Below are positions 1-7,893 of a stretch of DNA of 64,000 nt, piece after piece. The stretch lies in the NCBI RefSeq assembly GCF_014982805.1, contig NZ_JADCKC010000003.1, positions 124,001-188,000 on the forward strand, given 5' to 3'. How positions within the stretch are numbered: the first letter of the stretch is position 1; every line of letters starts with the position of its first letter. This DNA is from Gemmiger gallinarum. GTDB taxonomy: Bacteria > Bacillota > Clostridia > Oscillospirales > Ruminococcaceae. The position numbers and the translations under genes were made by a program. A model generated the notes under the pieces. That model had not been told where the DNA came from. It did not search any database and worked only from the letters and a program-made list of their open reading frames with translations.

Positions 1-102
1 GACCTTGTCAAGCTTGGGGATCTGCATCACGCTCTTGTAGCCGAACTTCTTGTTCAGGGCGGGAGCGATCTCGTTGACATACTGTTCTTTCAAACGTGCC
101 AT
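1..102 (-). CDS. rplE: 50S ribosomal protein L5, N-terminal part (runs off window)
   Basis: L5 binds 5S rRNA in the central protuberance of the large subunit. Only the first 34 codons are present, starting [20 protein letters not shown], which matches the L5 N-terminus. The ATG is at 100-102 with a purine-rich SD (AAGGAAGG-like) just upstream. It follows rplX by 16 bases at the far end of the S10/spc cluster seen here. The rest of the gene lies outside the window on the left. Confidence 0.95.
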   Translation of the reverse strand, partial: MARLKEQYVNEIAPALNKKFGYKSVMQIPKLDKV

Positions 103-118
103 GATTCAAACTCCTTCC

Positions 119-433
119 TTACAGTTCAGCGCCGCACTTGCGGCAGACGCGGACGTTCTTGCCGTCCTTGACGGAATGGCCAACGCGGGTCGGCTTGCCG
201 CACTTGGGGCAGACCGGCATGACCTTGCAGGCGTAGATAGCGCCCTCGGCCTTAACGATGCCGCCCTGCTCGCCCTGACGGCGGGGCTTGACGTGCTTGG
301 TGACCATGTTCAGGCCCTCGACAATGACCTTGCCCTCTTTGGGAGAGGTCTGCAGGACCTTGCCGGTCTTGCCCTTGTCCTTGCCGGAGATGATCATAAC
401 GTTGTCGCCGGTTTTAACATGAAGATTGTTCAT
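119..433 (-). CDS. rplX: 50S ribosomal protein L24
   Basis: L24 is an assembly-initiator protein of the 50S subunit. The 104-residue product has the KOW-type N-terminus ([20 protein letters not shown]). It ends in a CPKCGK...CRKCGAEL pair of CxxC motifs, so this is the zinc-ribbon-bearing form of L24. Length is normal. It sits between rplN and rplE with spacings of 15 and 16 bases, so it is cotranscribed with the S10 operon. Confidence 0.97.
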   Translation of the reverse strand: MNNLHVKTGDNVMIISGKDKGKTGKVLQTSPKEGKVIVEGLNMVTKHVKPRRQGEQGGIVKAEGAIYACKVMPVCPKCGKPTRVGHSVKDGKNVRVCRKCGAEL

Positions 434-448
434 TCTATTAAAACCTCC

Positions 449-817
449 TTACAGCGATTCGGGAGCCAGGCTCAGGATCTTGGTGAAGCCGGCATCGCGC
501 AGCTCGCGAGCGACGGGTCCAAAGATACGGGTGCCCTTGGGGCTCTTGTCGGCCATAACGATAACAGCAGCATTCTCGTCGAAACGGATGTAGCTGCCGT
601 CATCGCGGCGCAGGCCGTGCTTGGAACGGACGATGACAGCCTTGACCACATCGCCCTTTTTGACGGTGCCACCGGGCGCAGCCTTCTTGACGCTGCAAAC
701 CACGATGTCGCCGATGTTGGCATATCTCTTGCGGGTACCGCCCAGTACACGGAAGCACATTAACTCCTTGGCACCGGTATTGTCGGCAACTTTGAGATAA
801 GTTTGCATCTGAACCAT
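449..817 (-). CDS. rplN: 50S ribosomal protein L14
   Basis: L14 contacts the subunit interface near helices 95 and 97 of 23S rRNA. The 122-residue product starts [20 protein letters not shown] and contains the conserved [21 protein letters not shown] segment typical of bacterial L14. Its length matches the family. rpsQ lies 35 bases upstream, and rplX follows 15 bases downstream. An SD (AAAGGAGG) precedes the start. Confidence 0.98.
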   Translation of the reverse strand: MVQMQTYLKVADNTGAKELMCFRVLGGTRKRYANIGDIVVCSVKKAAPGGTVKKGDVVKAVIVRSKHGLRRDDGSYIRFDENAAVIVMADKSPKGTRIFGPVARELRDAGFTKILSLAPESL

Positions 818-852
818 CTTTCAGGTCCTCCTTTCAAAGTACCAGGCTTGGA

Positions 853-1107
853 TTATTTCGCCTTTTCAATGATCTTGACCAGGCGCCAGTTCACGTCCTT
901 GGAAAGTTTGCGGGTCTCCATGATCTCAACACGATCGCCGATGCCGGCTTCGTTGTTCTCATCATGAGCCTTGAACTTCACGGTGCGCTTCAGGATCTTC
1001 TTGTAGAGGGGGTGCTGGACGCTGTCGCGGACTGCGACGACGATGGTCTTGTCCATCTTGTCGGAAACGACAACACCCACACGGGTCTTTCTCAGATTGC
1101 GTTCCAT
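853..1107 (-). CDS. rpsQ: 30S ribosomal protein S17
   Basis: S17 is a primary 16S rRNA binder in the 5' domain of the small subunit. The 84-residue OB-fold protein starts [20 protein letters not shown] and contains the conserved [11 protein letters not shown] and [13 protein letters not shown] segments. Length is normal. It is 15 bases downstream of rpmC in the usual S10-operon order. Confidence 0.98.
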   Translation of the reverse strand: MERNLRKTRVGVVVSDKMDKTIVVAVRDSVQHPLYKKILKRTVKFKAHDENNEAGIGDRVEIMETRKLSKDVNWRLVKIIEKAK

Positions 1108-1122
1108 TGTTTAACCTCCCTC

Positions 1123-1320
1123 TTACGCGTTCTTGGCATTGTTCTCCGCCATAACGGTCATCACACGGGCGATGTCCTTCTTGACGGTATCAATGCGGAT
1201 GGGGTTATCCAACTGGTTGATGGCGTGCTGAAAGCGCAGGTTGAACAGTTCCGCTTTCAGATCCTTGAGCTTCTTGTTGAGCTCAACGTCGGTCATATCG
1301 CGCAGCTCGTTCGCTTTCAT
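1123..1320 (-). CDS. rpmC: 50S ribosomal protein L29
   Basis: L29 is a small two-helix protein next to the peptide exit tunnel, part of the docking surface for trigger factor and SRP. The 65-residue product has the hallmark [20 protein letters not shown] start and [19 protein letters not shown] core. Its start overlaps the rplP stop by 4 bases (ATGA), implying translational coupling. Confidence 0.97.
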   Translation of the reverse strand: MKANELRDMTDVELNKKLKDLKAELFNLRFQHAINQLDNPIRIDTVKKDIARVMTVMAENNAKNA

Positions 1321-1757
1321 TCAGCGTCATCCTCCTTCACGGTGTCAGGCTCTTCGCGCTTGACAAATTTGCAGCGGATCGGCAGCTTGTTGGCTGCCAG
1401 GCGCAGCGACTCGCGAGCGGTCGCTTCGTCAACCTCCGCGATCTCAAACAGAACGCGGCCCGGCTTGACGACGGCCACCCAGTATTCCGGGCTGCCTTTA
1501 CCGGAGCCCATACGGGTGCCGGCGGGTTTCTCGGTGACGGGCTTGTCGGGGAAGATCTTGATCCAGACCTTGCCGCCACGCTTGATATAACGGGTCATGG
1601 CAACACGGGCCGCCTCGATCTGGTTGGAGGTGATCCAGGCCGGCTCCAGGGCGACCAGGCCGTACTGGCCCTGGTTGACCTTGTTGCCGCGCATGGCCTT
1701 GCCGGTCATGCGGCCGCGCTGAACGCGGCGGTATTTAACACGCTTCGGCAGTAACAT
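1317..1757 (-). CDS. rplP: 50S ribosomal protein L16
   Basis: L16 helps organise the A-site region and tRNA accommodation in the 50S subunit. The 146-residue product starts [20 protein letters not shown] and carries the conserved [20 protein letters not shown] segment. An acidic tail (DTVKEDDAE) closes it. The first base of its start codon is shared with the rpsC stop at position 1757, and its own stop overlaps rpmC by 4 bases. Confidence 0.98.
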   Translation of the reverse strand: MLLPKRVKYRRVQRGRMTGKAMRGNKVNQGQYGLVALEPAWITSNQIEAARVAMTRYIKRGGKVWIKIFPDKPVTEKPAGTRMGSGKGSPEYWVAVVKPGRVLFEIAEVDEATARESLRLAANKLPIRCKFVKREEPDTVKEDDAE

Positions 1758-2455
1758 TACTGTTTGCCTCCTTCCTTCTTGGCAGCAGGCTTCGCGCCCT
1801 TCAGGATCTCACCCTTGTAGATCCAGACCTTGACGCCGACCTTGCCGTAGGTGGTGTTGGCCTCGGCAAAACCGTAGTCGATGTCGGCACGCAGGGTCTG
1901 CAGGGGGATGGTGCCCTCGTGATAGCTCTCGGTGCGGGCGATGTCAGCGCCAGCCAGACGGCCGGAGCAGGTGACCTTGATGCCCTTGGCGGGAACGCCG
2001 TTGCGGGGCTGCATGGCGTTGCGGATGACCTGCTTCATAGCGCGGCGGAACGCGATACGGCGCTCCAGCTGAGAAGCCACATCCTCAGCAACCAGCTGAG
2101 CATTGGTGGTGATGCCCTTGACCTCGACGATGTTGAGGTTGACATTCTTGCCGGTCATCTTGGCGAGCTGAGCCTCGAGCTTGGTGCTCTCAGCGCCGCC
2201 CTTGCCGATGACGATACCGGGCTTTGCGCAGAAGACGCTGACCTTGATGCGGGGAGCGCCGGACTGGCTGTCAACGGTACGCTCGATCTCGATCTTGGGA
2301 ACGCCAGCAGAGTAAAGCTGCTTTTTCAGGGTCTTGCGGATCTTGTAATCCTCGACCAGGGTGTCGCCGAATTCCTGCTTAGAGGTAAACCAGCGGCTGT
2401 CCCAATCTTTGATAACGCCCACGCGCATGCCATGGGGATTGACTTTCTGGCCCAT
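1757..2455 (-). CDS. rpsC: 30S ribosomal protein S3
   Basis: S3 lines the mRNA entry channel and has helicase-associated activity in the 30S subunit. The 232-residue product starts [23 protein letters not shown] domain follows ([10 protein letters not shown]) and then the C-terminal S3 domain ([14 protein letters not shown]). Length is normal, with a lysine-rich tail. It lies 14 bases downstream of rplV. Confidence 0.98.
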   Translation of the reverse strand: MGQKVNPHGMRVGVIKDWDSRWFTSKQEFGDTLVEDYKIRKTLKKQLYSAGVPKIEIERTVDSQSGAPRIKVSVFCAKPGIVIGKGGAESTKLEAQLAKMTGKNVNLNIVEVKGITTNAQLVAEDVASQLERRIAFRRAMKQVIRNAMQPRNGVPAKGIKVTCSGRLAGADIARTESYHEGTIPLQTLRADIDYGFAEANTTYGKVGVKVWIYKGEILKGAKPAAKKEGGKQ

Positions 2456-2469
2456 TAGTGTTTACCTCC

Positions 2470-2805
2470 TTACGCTTTCTCTTTCAGGACGACAGTCATG
2501 TGGCTGGTCCGCTTGAGGATGCGGTACGCACGGCCCTGGGCGCGCGGCATGATGCGCTTGAGCGTGGGGCCGGGGCAGACATAGCACTCTGCCACATACA
2601 GGTTGTTGCGATCCATGTTGAAGTTGTTTTCCGCATTGGCGGCAGCAGAATTCACCAGCTTGAGAAGGGGCTCGCAGGCGGCCTTCGGGGTGTACTGCAG
2701 AATCGCCAGCGCCTCGTCCAGGGGCTTGTTACGGATGAGATCCATCACGATAGAAACCTTGCGAGGACTGATGCGGGCGTAACGGAGAATTGCCCGAGCT
2801 TCCAT
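2470..2805 (-). CDS. rplV: 50S ribosomal protein L22
   Basis: L22 lines the exit tunnel with its extended hairpin. The 111-residue product contains the conserved [18 protein letters not shown] start region and the [20 protein letters not shown] segment forming the tunnel hairpin. Length is normal. Neighbours are rpsS 18 bases upstream and rpsC 14 bases downstream. Confidence 0.98.
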   Translation of the reverse strand: MEARAILRYARISPRKVSIVMDLIRNKPLDEALAILQYTPKAACEPLLKLVNSAAANAENNFNMDRNNLYVAECYVCPGPTLKRIMPRAQGRAYRILKRTSHMTVVLKEKA

Positions 2806-2823
2806 TTATAAGTTCCTCCTCTC

Positions 2824-3099
2824 TTACTTACCGGTGGTCTTGCCACTGGTATGGCCGGTGAACTTGCGGGTGGGCGCAAACTCGCCGAGCTTGTGGCCAA
2901 CCATATCCTCGGTCACGTACACAGGCACGTGCTTGCGGCCGTCATGCACAGCGAAGGTGTGGCCGACAAAATCGGGGAAGATGGTGGAGGAACGGCTCCA
3001 GGTCTTGATAACGCTCTTTTTGCCGCTCTCGTTCATAGCTTCGACTTTCTTCAGCAGAGAAGGCAGGACGTAAGGGCCCTTTTTCGTGCTTCTGGACAT
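2824..3099 (-). CDS. rpsS: 30S ribosomal protein S19
   Basis: S19 sits in the 30S head and touches the P-site region. The 91-residue product starts [20 protein letters not shown] and has the family signature [20 protein letters not shown] followed by GEFAPTR. Length is normal. It lies 15 bases after rplB, preceded by a GGAGG-type SD. Confidence 0.98.
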   Translation of the reverse strand: MSRSTKKGPYVLPSLLKKVEAMNESGKKSVIKTWSRSSTIFPDFVGHTFAVHDGRKHVPVYVTEDMVGHKLGEFAPTRKFTGHTSGKTTGK

Positions 3100-3114
3100 A
3101 TTTCGTTTCCTCCC

Positions 3115-3945
3115 TTAACCGTTGGCGCGCTTGACGATGAACTTGTCGGAGCGGGCATGATGTTTGCGAGTCTTGAGGCCCAGAGCCGGCTTGCCCCACG
3201 GGGTGCGCGGGCTGCTGTGACCAACGGGAGCGCGGCCCTCGCCGCCGCCGTGCGGGTGATCGCAGGGGTTCATGACGGTGCCGCGGCTGCCGGGACGAAC
3301 GCCCATGTGACGCTTGCGGCCGGCCTTGCCCAGGTTGACGTTCTCATGGTCAACGTTGGAGACGATGCCGATGGTGGCGATGCAGTTCAGACGAACGTTG
3401 CGCATCTCACCGGAAGGCAGACGAACCAGAGCGTAACCGTTCTCCTTGGCCATCAGCTGAGCCATGACGCCGGCGGAACGAACCAGCTGGCCGCCCTTGC
3501 CGGGGTAGAGCTCGATGTTGTGGATCATGGTACCAACGGGGATGTTCTCAAAGGGCAGTGCGTTGCCGGGCTTGATGTCCGCGTTGGGGCCAGCCATGAT
3601 GGTGTCGCCAACCTTCAGGCCGTCGGGAGCCAGGATGTAGCTCTTGACGCCGTCGGTGTACTCGACCAGGGCGATGAAGGCGGAACGGTTGGGATCGTAC
3701 TCCAGGGTCTTGACGGTCGCGGGGACGTCAAACTTGTTGCGCTTGAAGTCGATCACACGGTACTTGGTGCGGTTGCCGCCGCCGTGATGGCGGACGGTGA
3801 TGCGGCCGGTGTTGTTGCGGCCGGAATGCTTCTTCATAGGCTCCAGCAGGCTGCGCTCGGGCGCGACCTTGGACAGCACGCTGTAATCGGTGACAGTCAT
3901 GCCGCGGCGGCCCGGGGTAGTCGGCTTGTACTTTTTGATAGCCAT
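3115..3945 (-). CDS. rplB: 50S ribosomal protein L2
   Basis: L2 is needed for subunit association and peptidyl-transferase centre function. The 276-residue product starts [20 protein letters not shown]. It holds the conserved [18 protein letters not shown] segment with the functionally important histidine region near the C-terminus. Length is normal. A 94-base gap separates it from rplW upstream, longer than most spacings here, and contains two short hairpins. The SD is AAAGGAG. Confidence 0.98.
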   Translation of the reverse strand: MAIKKYKPTTPGRRGMTVTDYSVLSKVAPERSLLEPMKKHSGRNNTGRITVRHHGGGNRTKYRVIDFKRNKFDVPATVKTLEYDPNRSAFIALVEYTDGVKSYILAPDGLKVGDTIMAGPNADIKPGNALPFENIPVGTMIHNIELYPGKGGQLVRSAGVMAQLMAKENGYALVRLPSGEMRNVRLNCIATIGIVSNVDHENVNLGKAGRKRHMGVRPGSRGTVMNPCDHPHGGGEGRAPVGHSSPRTPWGKPALGLKTRKHHARSDKFIVKRANG

Positions 3946-4039
3946 CGTAGTACTCCTTTGTTTATCTTATGAATTTTTATCGGGGTCATATCCCCATAGC
4001 TGAACCCTCGGCGGGTTCTTGACGGAATGCTCAGCAGAA

Positions 4040-4333
4040 TCAGGTCATGCTGGTAAAGAACTCGATCTCCTTGGAGTCGGGGGTCAGCGTGACGATTGCC
4101 TTCTTGCTGGCGGCAGTGTAACCGCCGTGCATTCCCTGACGGCGCCAGCGGCCACGCACATTGATGGTGTTGACCTTGGCAACCTTGACGCCGAACAGTT
4201 CCTCGACCGCCTGAGCGATCTCAACCTTGGTGGCGTCGGTAGCGACCTTGAAGGTGTACTTCTTGTCAGCGATACCGGCCATGGAGTTCTCGGTGATGAC
4301 GGGCGCGAGAACGATATCCTGTGCAAATTTCAT
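4040..4333 (-). CDS. rplW: 50S ribosomal protein L23
   Basis: L23 is at the exit-tunnel rim and is the docking site of trigger factor. The 97-residue product has the typical APVITENSM start and the KYTFKVATDATKVEIAQAVE and VNTINVRGRWRRQG segments. Its start shares one base with the rplD stop (position 4333), implying translational coupling. Confidence 0.97.
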   Translation of the reverse strand: MKFAQDIVLAPVITENSMAGIADKKYTFKVATDATKVEIAQAVEELFGVKVAKVNTINVRGRWRRQGMHGGYTAASKKAIVTLTPDSKEIEFFTSMT

Positions 4334-4956
4334 CAGCCCAGTACCTCCTCAAGTTTCTTGGCGGCTTCCAGGCTGATGATCATCTTGTCGGCGTTGACAA
4401 CGTCGTAGGTGTTCACGCTGGAAGCGGTGGTGGTTTTCACGCCCGGGATGTTGGCGGCGCTCTTGACGAACTTGGCATCGACGGTCTCGTTGACGACCAG
4501 GTTCTTCTTGCCGGCGCCGACAGCGGCGAGCATGGCAACGACGGTCTTGGTCTTGTACTCCTCAGCGGTCATCTTGTCGACAACGATCATGTTGCCGGAG
4601 ACAGCCTTGTCGGACAGAGCGGAGAGAACCGCCAGACGCTTGACCTTCTTGTTGATGCGGTAGCTGTAGTCGCGGGGCTTGGGGCCCAGGGCGACGCCGC
4701 CGTGCGTCCACTGGGGAGCGCGGATGGAGCCCTGACGTGCATGGCCGGTGCCCTTCTGGCGCCAAGGCTTCTTGCCGCCGCCGCGGACTTCCTTGCGGAT
4801 CTTGGTGTTCTGAGTGCCCTGGCGCTGGTTGGCCAGGAAGTTGACGACTGCCTCGTGGACAGCCTTCTCGTTCGGCGTAATGCCGAAGACGGCATCGGAA
4901 AGCTCAACGGTGGAAACCTTCTTGCCGTTCATATCGACGACATCAAACTGTGCCAT
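4333..4956 (-). CDS. rplD: 50S ribosomal protein L4
   Basis: L4 is an early-assembly 50S protein whose loop reaches the exit tunnel, and in many bacteria it autoregulates the S10 operon. The 207-residue product contains the tunnel-loop segment RGGGKKPWRQKGTGHARQGS and the downstream VALGPKPRDYSYRINKKVKR. Length is normal. It lies 14 bases after rplC. L4 is one candidate ligand for the leader and the rpsJ-rplC intergenic structure described below (inference). Confidence 0.98.
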   Translation of the reverse strand: MAQFDVVDMNGKKVSTVELSDAVFGITPNEKAVHEAVVNFLANQRQGTQNTKIRKEVRGGGKKPWRQKGTGHARQGSIRAPQWTHGGVALGPKPRDYSYRINKKVKRLAVLSALSDKAVSGNMIVVDKMTAEEYKTKTVVAMLAAVGAGKKNLVVNETVDAKFVKSAANIPGVKTTTASSVNTYDVVNADKMIISLEAAKKLEEVLG

Positions 4957-4970
4957 TGTGTTTTCCTCCT

Positions 4971-5603
4971 TTACGCTTTCACGCTGTCGTGGATGGTCAC
5001 GACCGAGCCCTTCGCGCCCGGGATCGCACCCTTGATGGCGATCAGATTGTTCTCGGCGTCAACCTTGACGACGATGAGGTTCTGCACGGTGACACGCTCG
5101 GCGCCCATGTGGCCGGGCAGCTTCTTGCCCTTGAAGACACGGGACGGAGTCGAGGTGGAACCGTTGGAACCGGCATGACGTGCAACGGGGCCGGTGCCGT
5201 GGCTCTCGCGCAGGCGATGCTGGCCGAAGCGCTTGATAACGCCCTGGTAGCCCTTGCCCTTGCTGATGCCGACGACATCAACATGGTCGCCTTCAGCAAA
5301 GATGTCAGCCTTCAGGATGTCGCCGACGTTCACGCCGGAGATGTCCGCCAGGCGGAACTCGCGCAGGGTGCGCTTGGGGGCAACGTCAGCCTTGTCGAAG
5401 TGACCCTTGGCGGCCTTGTTGACCTTCTTGGCGGAAACTTCGCCGTAGCCGAGCTGGACAGCCTGATAGCCGTCAGACTCTTCGGTCTTCTTCTGCACGA
5501 CGGTGCAGGGGCCGGCCTCGATGACGGTCACAGGAACGACCTTGCCGTTGGCGTCGAACAGCTGGGTCATGCCCAGTTTCTTGCCGATGATACCTTTTTG
5601 CAT
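4971..5603 (-). CDS. rplC: 50S ribosomal protein L3
   Basis: L3 is an assembly-initiator protein near the peptidyl-transferase centre. The 210-residue product starts MQKGIIGKKLGMTQLFDANG and contains the conserved KGKGYQGVIKRFGQHR and MGAERVTVQNL segments. An AGGGAGG SD precedes it. It is separated from rpsJ by an unusually long 172-base gap containing two strong hairpins. Confidence 0.98.
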   Translation of the reverse strand: MQKGIIGKKLGMTQLFDANGKVVPVTVIEAGPCTVVQKKTEESDGYQAVQLGYGEVSAKKVNKAAKGHFDKADVAPKRTLREFRLADISGVNVGDILKADIFAEGDHVDVVGISKGKGYQGVIKRFGQHRLRESHGTGPVARHAGSNGSTSTPSRVFKGKKLPGHMGAERVTVQNLIVVKVDAENNLIAIKGAIPGAKGSVVTIHDSVKA

Positions 5604-5775
5604 TGTGTAAATCCTCCCTGTAAAGGTTATTGGTTGGTGGGGTGGCCCATCAACATGACCTCTCCGCAGCGCTTGGCATTTTGCCAGGCCGCTGTTGCTC
5701 TGTGTACCTTACCTGCCGGCGGTCAGCGGAACACGGCCGCTCGGACCGGCTTGTTTTTATAAGGTAGTCAGTGCA
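5604..5775 (-). promoter_or_regulatory. Structured rpsJ-rplC intergenic region (two hairpins, possible r-protein control element)
   Basis: Most other spacings in this operon are below 40 bases, but this one is 172. On the transcribed strand it can form two hairpins. One pairs 5720-5729 with 5737-5748 (CGGTC plus AGCGG against CCGCT plus GACCG, with a two-base bulge). The other pairs 5667-5678 with 5682-5694 (12 bp, one bulged base, 3-base loop). No T-run follows either, so they are not intrinsic terminators. A ribosomal-protein autoregulatory element or RNA processing site is plausible, but unproven. Confidence 0.55.
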
Positions 5776-6087
5776 TCACAGCTTGATCTCGATGTCAACG
5801 CCGGCGGGGAGCTGCAGGCTCATGAGAGCCTCGACCGTCTTGTTGGACGGCTTCAGAATGTCGATCAGACGCTTGTGGGTGCGGGACTCGAACTGCTCAC
5901 GGCTGTCCTTGTACTTGTGGACGGCACGCAGAATCGTGACCACTTCCTTGTCGGTGGGCAGGGGGATCGGGCCGGACACGCGGGCGCCGGTGCGCTTCGC
6001 GGTTTCCACGATCTTGGCCGCTGCTGCATCGATCAGGGATGCATCGTAGCTCTTCAGACGGATTCTGATTTTTTCTTTGACTGCCAT
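5776..6087 (-). CDS. rpsJ: 30S ribosomal protein S10
   Basis: S10 is part of the 30S head and also the NusE partner of NusB in antitermination. The 103-residue product starts [20 protein letters not shown] and carries [20 protein letters not shown] and the [16 protein letters not shown] segment. Length is normal. The SD is AGGAGG, eight bases before the ATG. It is the first gene of the operon, behind a leader of about 330 bases. Confidence 0.98.
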   Translation of the reverse strand: MAVKEKIRIRLKSYDASLIDAAAAKIVETAKRTGARVSGPIPLPTDKEVVTILRAVHKYKDSREQFESRTHKRLIDILKPSNKTVEALMSLQLPAGVDIEIKL

Positions 6088-6415
6088 TGTCTTCGCCTCC
6101 TGAATGAATTTGTTGCCTTAGGCGAGCCGATAAATCACACACGCTTCCGGGTGTTCAACCCCTTTGCATGAGAAAAACCGGTGAACCGCACACGCAGTTC
6201 CCCCGGAAAGAATCTCCGCAAAGTCGATTGGACATTGGTCCGTGCCGCAGAATGCAGCGCCGTACGTATCCCTTCGCATTCGTAATTCTTTCGCCCGGTT
6301 CTAAGATCGGACATACTCCGCGGAAAAACCCGTGCTCATCGCACGGCAACCTCCCGCATCAACGCATATCGTGGCTTGTGTTGAACGGATGTTCTTCACA
6401 AGCCGTTCGCAGCCG
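6088..6415 (-). promoter_or_regulatory. S10 operon leader RNA
   Basis: About 330 bases separate the inferred transcription start near 6415 from rpsJ. No convincing coding region is present; a 64-codon open frame inside lacks a good SD and resembles no protein I know. Several self-complementary parts are visible, for example CCGTGC against GCACGG at 6336-6354, followed by a short T-run on the transcribed strand. Long structured S10 leaders bound by L4 are established in other bacteria. Assigning that mechanism here is inference. Confidence 0.6.
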
Positions 6416-6421
6416 AGAATT

Positions 6422-6450
6422 ATAATACCACACGCTGCCCGGTGTTGCAA
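6422..6450 (-). promoter_or_regulatory. Promoter of the S10 operon (sigma-A type)
   Basis: Read on the minus strand, TTGCAA (6445-6450) and TATTAT (6422-6427) are separated by exactly 17 bases. This is the only good match in the gap between the first lipoprotein gene's terminator and rpsJ. An A/T-rich palindrome lies upstream at 6470-6493, where an UP element would be expected. Confidence 0.8.
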
Positions 6451-6469
6451 GCCCTTTTTTAGCATTTTA

Positions 6470-6493
6470 CCAAATTTTTTTCAAAAAATTTGG
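6470..6493. repeat. Perfect A/T palindrome upstream of the S10 promoter
   Basis: CCAAATTTTTT and AAAAAATTTGG form an 11-bp inverted repeat around a TC spacer. It lies about 20 bases upstream of the S10 -35 box. It could act as an UP element or bent DNA. Confidence 0.6.
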
Positions 6494-6633
6494 TGTATGC
6501 CACCCTTGACAGGGAACTTTCCACCAGTTCCGGGCGATTTGTTCAAAATTCGCCCGATTTTTCCATTTTTCGGCAGGCAGACGGTATTTTTTCAGCTTTC
6601 TCAAGCCGAGGTGTATCATATCACACCTTTTCC

Positions 6634-6676
6634 CAAAAGAAAAGCCCCGCCGGAAGATTTTTCCCGGCAGGGCTTT
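6634..6676 (-). terminator. Intrinsic terminator of the lipoprotein pair
   Basis: On the minus strand, GCCCTGCCGGG (6663-6673) pairs with CCGGCGGGGC (6644-6653) and is followed by TTTTCTTTT. It lies about 70 bases after the stop of the WG-repeat lipoprotein gene. Confidence 0.85.
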
Positions 6677-6743
6677 GCCTTATTCCTTTTCTCCGTTGGC
6701 TGCAGTCGGCGGCAGTCGGCAGACAGCCGAAATCATTTGCCCT

Positions 6744-7844
6744 TCAGGCAGGCAGTTCACTCTGATGCCAGCCGGTGGCGTCCTTGATCCACAGGGTCGT
6801 ACCGTCCCAGGCGACGCCGGAATGCTCACAGGGGATCACTTCCCTGCCGGTACCGTCCAGCAGGCCCCAGCTGTCGCCCTGACGTACTGCCACGTAGCCG
6901 TTCTGCATGGGGGCGGCGTAGGCGGGTTCCGCTGTCCAGTCCCCCGTGTCGGGGTCGCGCAGAGCATCATAGGTAGCATCGTAGACATACTCCGTCCCGT
7001 AGCTGAACTCCCGGTCGATATAACTCCACTTGCCGTCGGTGTTCTGGATGGGCGCCATCTGCTCGTCATAGAAGTAGCCGGCCAGCTGGATATTGGCAAC
7101 GCCCCTCCTGTTCCCCGCCTTGTCGGCGTAGAAATAAATCTCCTGATTGCCGTTTCCCATATCTGTGACAATGGGGTCGGAGGGATAAACAGGGTCGCCC
7201 TCCTCCCCTTCCTCGTTGGCATCGTAGCAGGGCAGCAGATCCCCGTAGGTCTCCCACATCTCGTCGGTGATCTCGACAATGTCGCCGGGGCCGTCGAAGG
7301 AGACATAGGCTCTGAGCGCCCAGGGGTCATAGGCATGGATATCCCGCCCGGGGGCATCCAGGTCATAGAAGAAGGTGATCATACCGGCACCGTGTCCGGG
7401 GCAGACGATGGGTTCTCCTTCCGCTTCCAGCTCCGCCGAGATGGCATCCTGCTCCTCCCAGCCCATGCCGGAAACGCTCCACGTCCAATGGCCTTCCGGG
7501 GTACACCGTCCCACCGGGGAATCGGCACGACAGGGCAGCACTTCCGTACCGTCGGCACGGATGAGCCCCCACTTGCCGTCCTTGGAGACGGTGAAGTACC
7601 CCTCCTGCACGCTGCTGGGAGTGTTGTACCCCGTGGCCACGTTGCGCATCTCATCATAGTCCAGGCCCGGCTCCCCCGCCGGGGTAGTTTCCGGTTCGGG
7701 CGTGGGGGTAGGCTCGCTCGTCTCCGACTGGGAGGACGGCGGCTGGGGCGTGGGCGTTGCGGCAGGCGTCGTCGCCCGGGGCGCACAGCCTGCCAGCAGG
7801 GCGGCCACCAGCAGGACGGCGGCGGCTCTTGTATACTTCTTCAT
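6744..7844 (-). CDS. Putative lipoprotein with WG-type repeats
   Basis: The 366-residue product starts MKKYTRAAAVLLVAALLAGC, a lipoprotein signal peptide with lipobox LLAGC, so it should be anchored outside the membrane. A Pro/Thr/Ser/Glu-rich linker follows to about residue 65. WG-type motifs occur near the start of the mature domain (KWGLIRADGTEVLPCR) and near the end (SWGLLDGTGREVIPCE). WG repeats are known as ligand-binding beta units, but the ligand here is unknown. The start was chosen from the signal peptide and the strong SD GAAGGAGGG; the frame is open further upstream but overlaps the previous gene. It lies 49 bases after another lipoprotein gene, with an A/T-rich box between. Confidence 0.85.
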   Translation of the reverse strand: MKKYTRAAAVLLVAALLAGCAPRATTPAATPTPQPPSSQSETSEPTPTPEPETTPAGEPGLDYDEMRNVATGYNTPSSVQEGYFTVSKDGKWGLIRADGTEVLPCRADSPVGRCTPEGHWTWSVSGMGWEEQDAISAELEAEGEPIVCPGHGAGMITFFYDLDAPGRDIHAYDPWALRAYVSFDGPGDIVEITDEMWETYGDLLPCYDANEEGEEGDPVYPSDPIVTDMGNGNQEIYFYADKAGNRRGVANIQLAGYFYDEQMAPIQNTDGKWSYIDREFSYGTEYVYDATYDALRDPDTGDWTAEPAYAAPMQNGYVAVRQGDSWGLLDGTGREVIPCEHSGVAWDGTTLWIKDATGWHQSELPA

Positions 7845-7893
7845 AGAGGGACCCTCCTTCTTCTCTTTTATACTTATATTATATATAGGATGC

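Noticed and set aside
6155-6349. 64-codon frame in the S10 leader
   Set aside because: No SD and no recognisable protein; it lies inside a structured leader.
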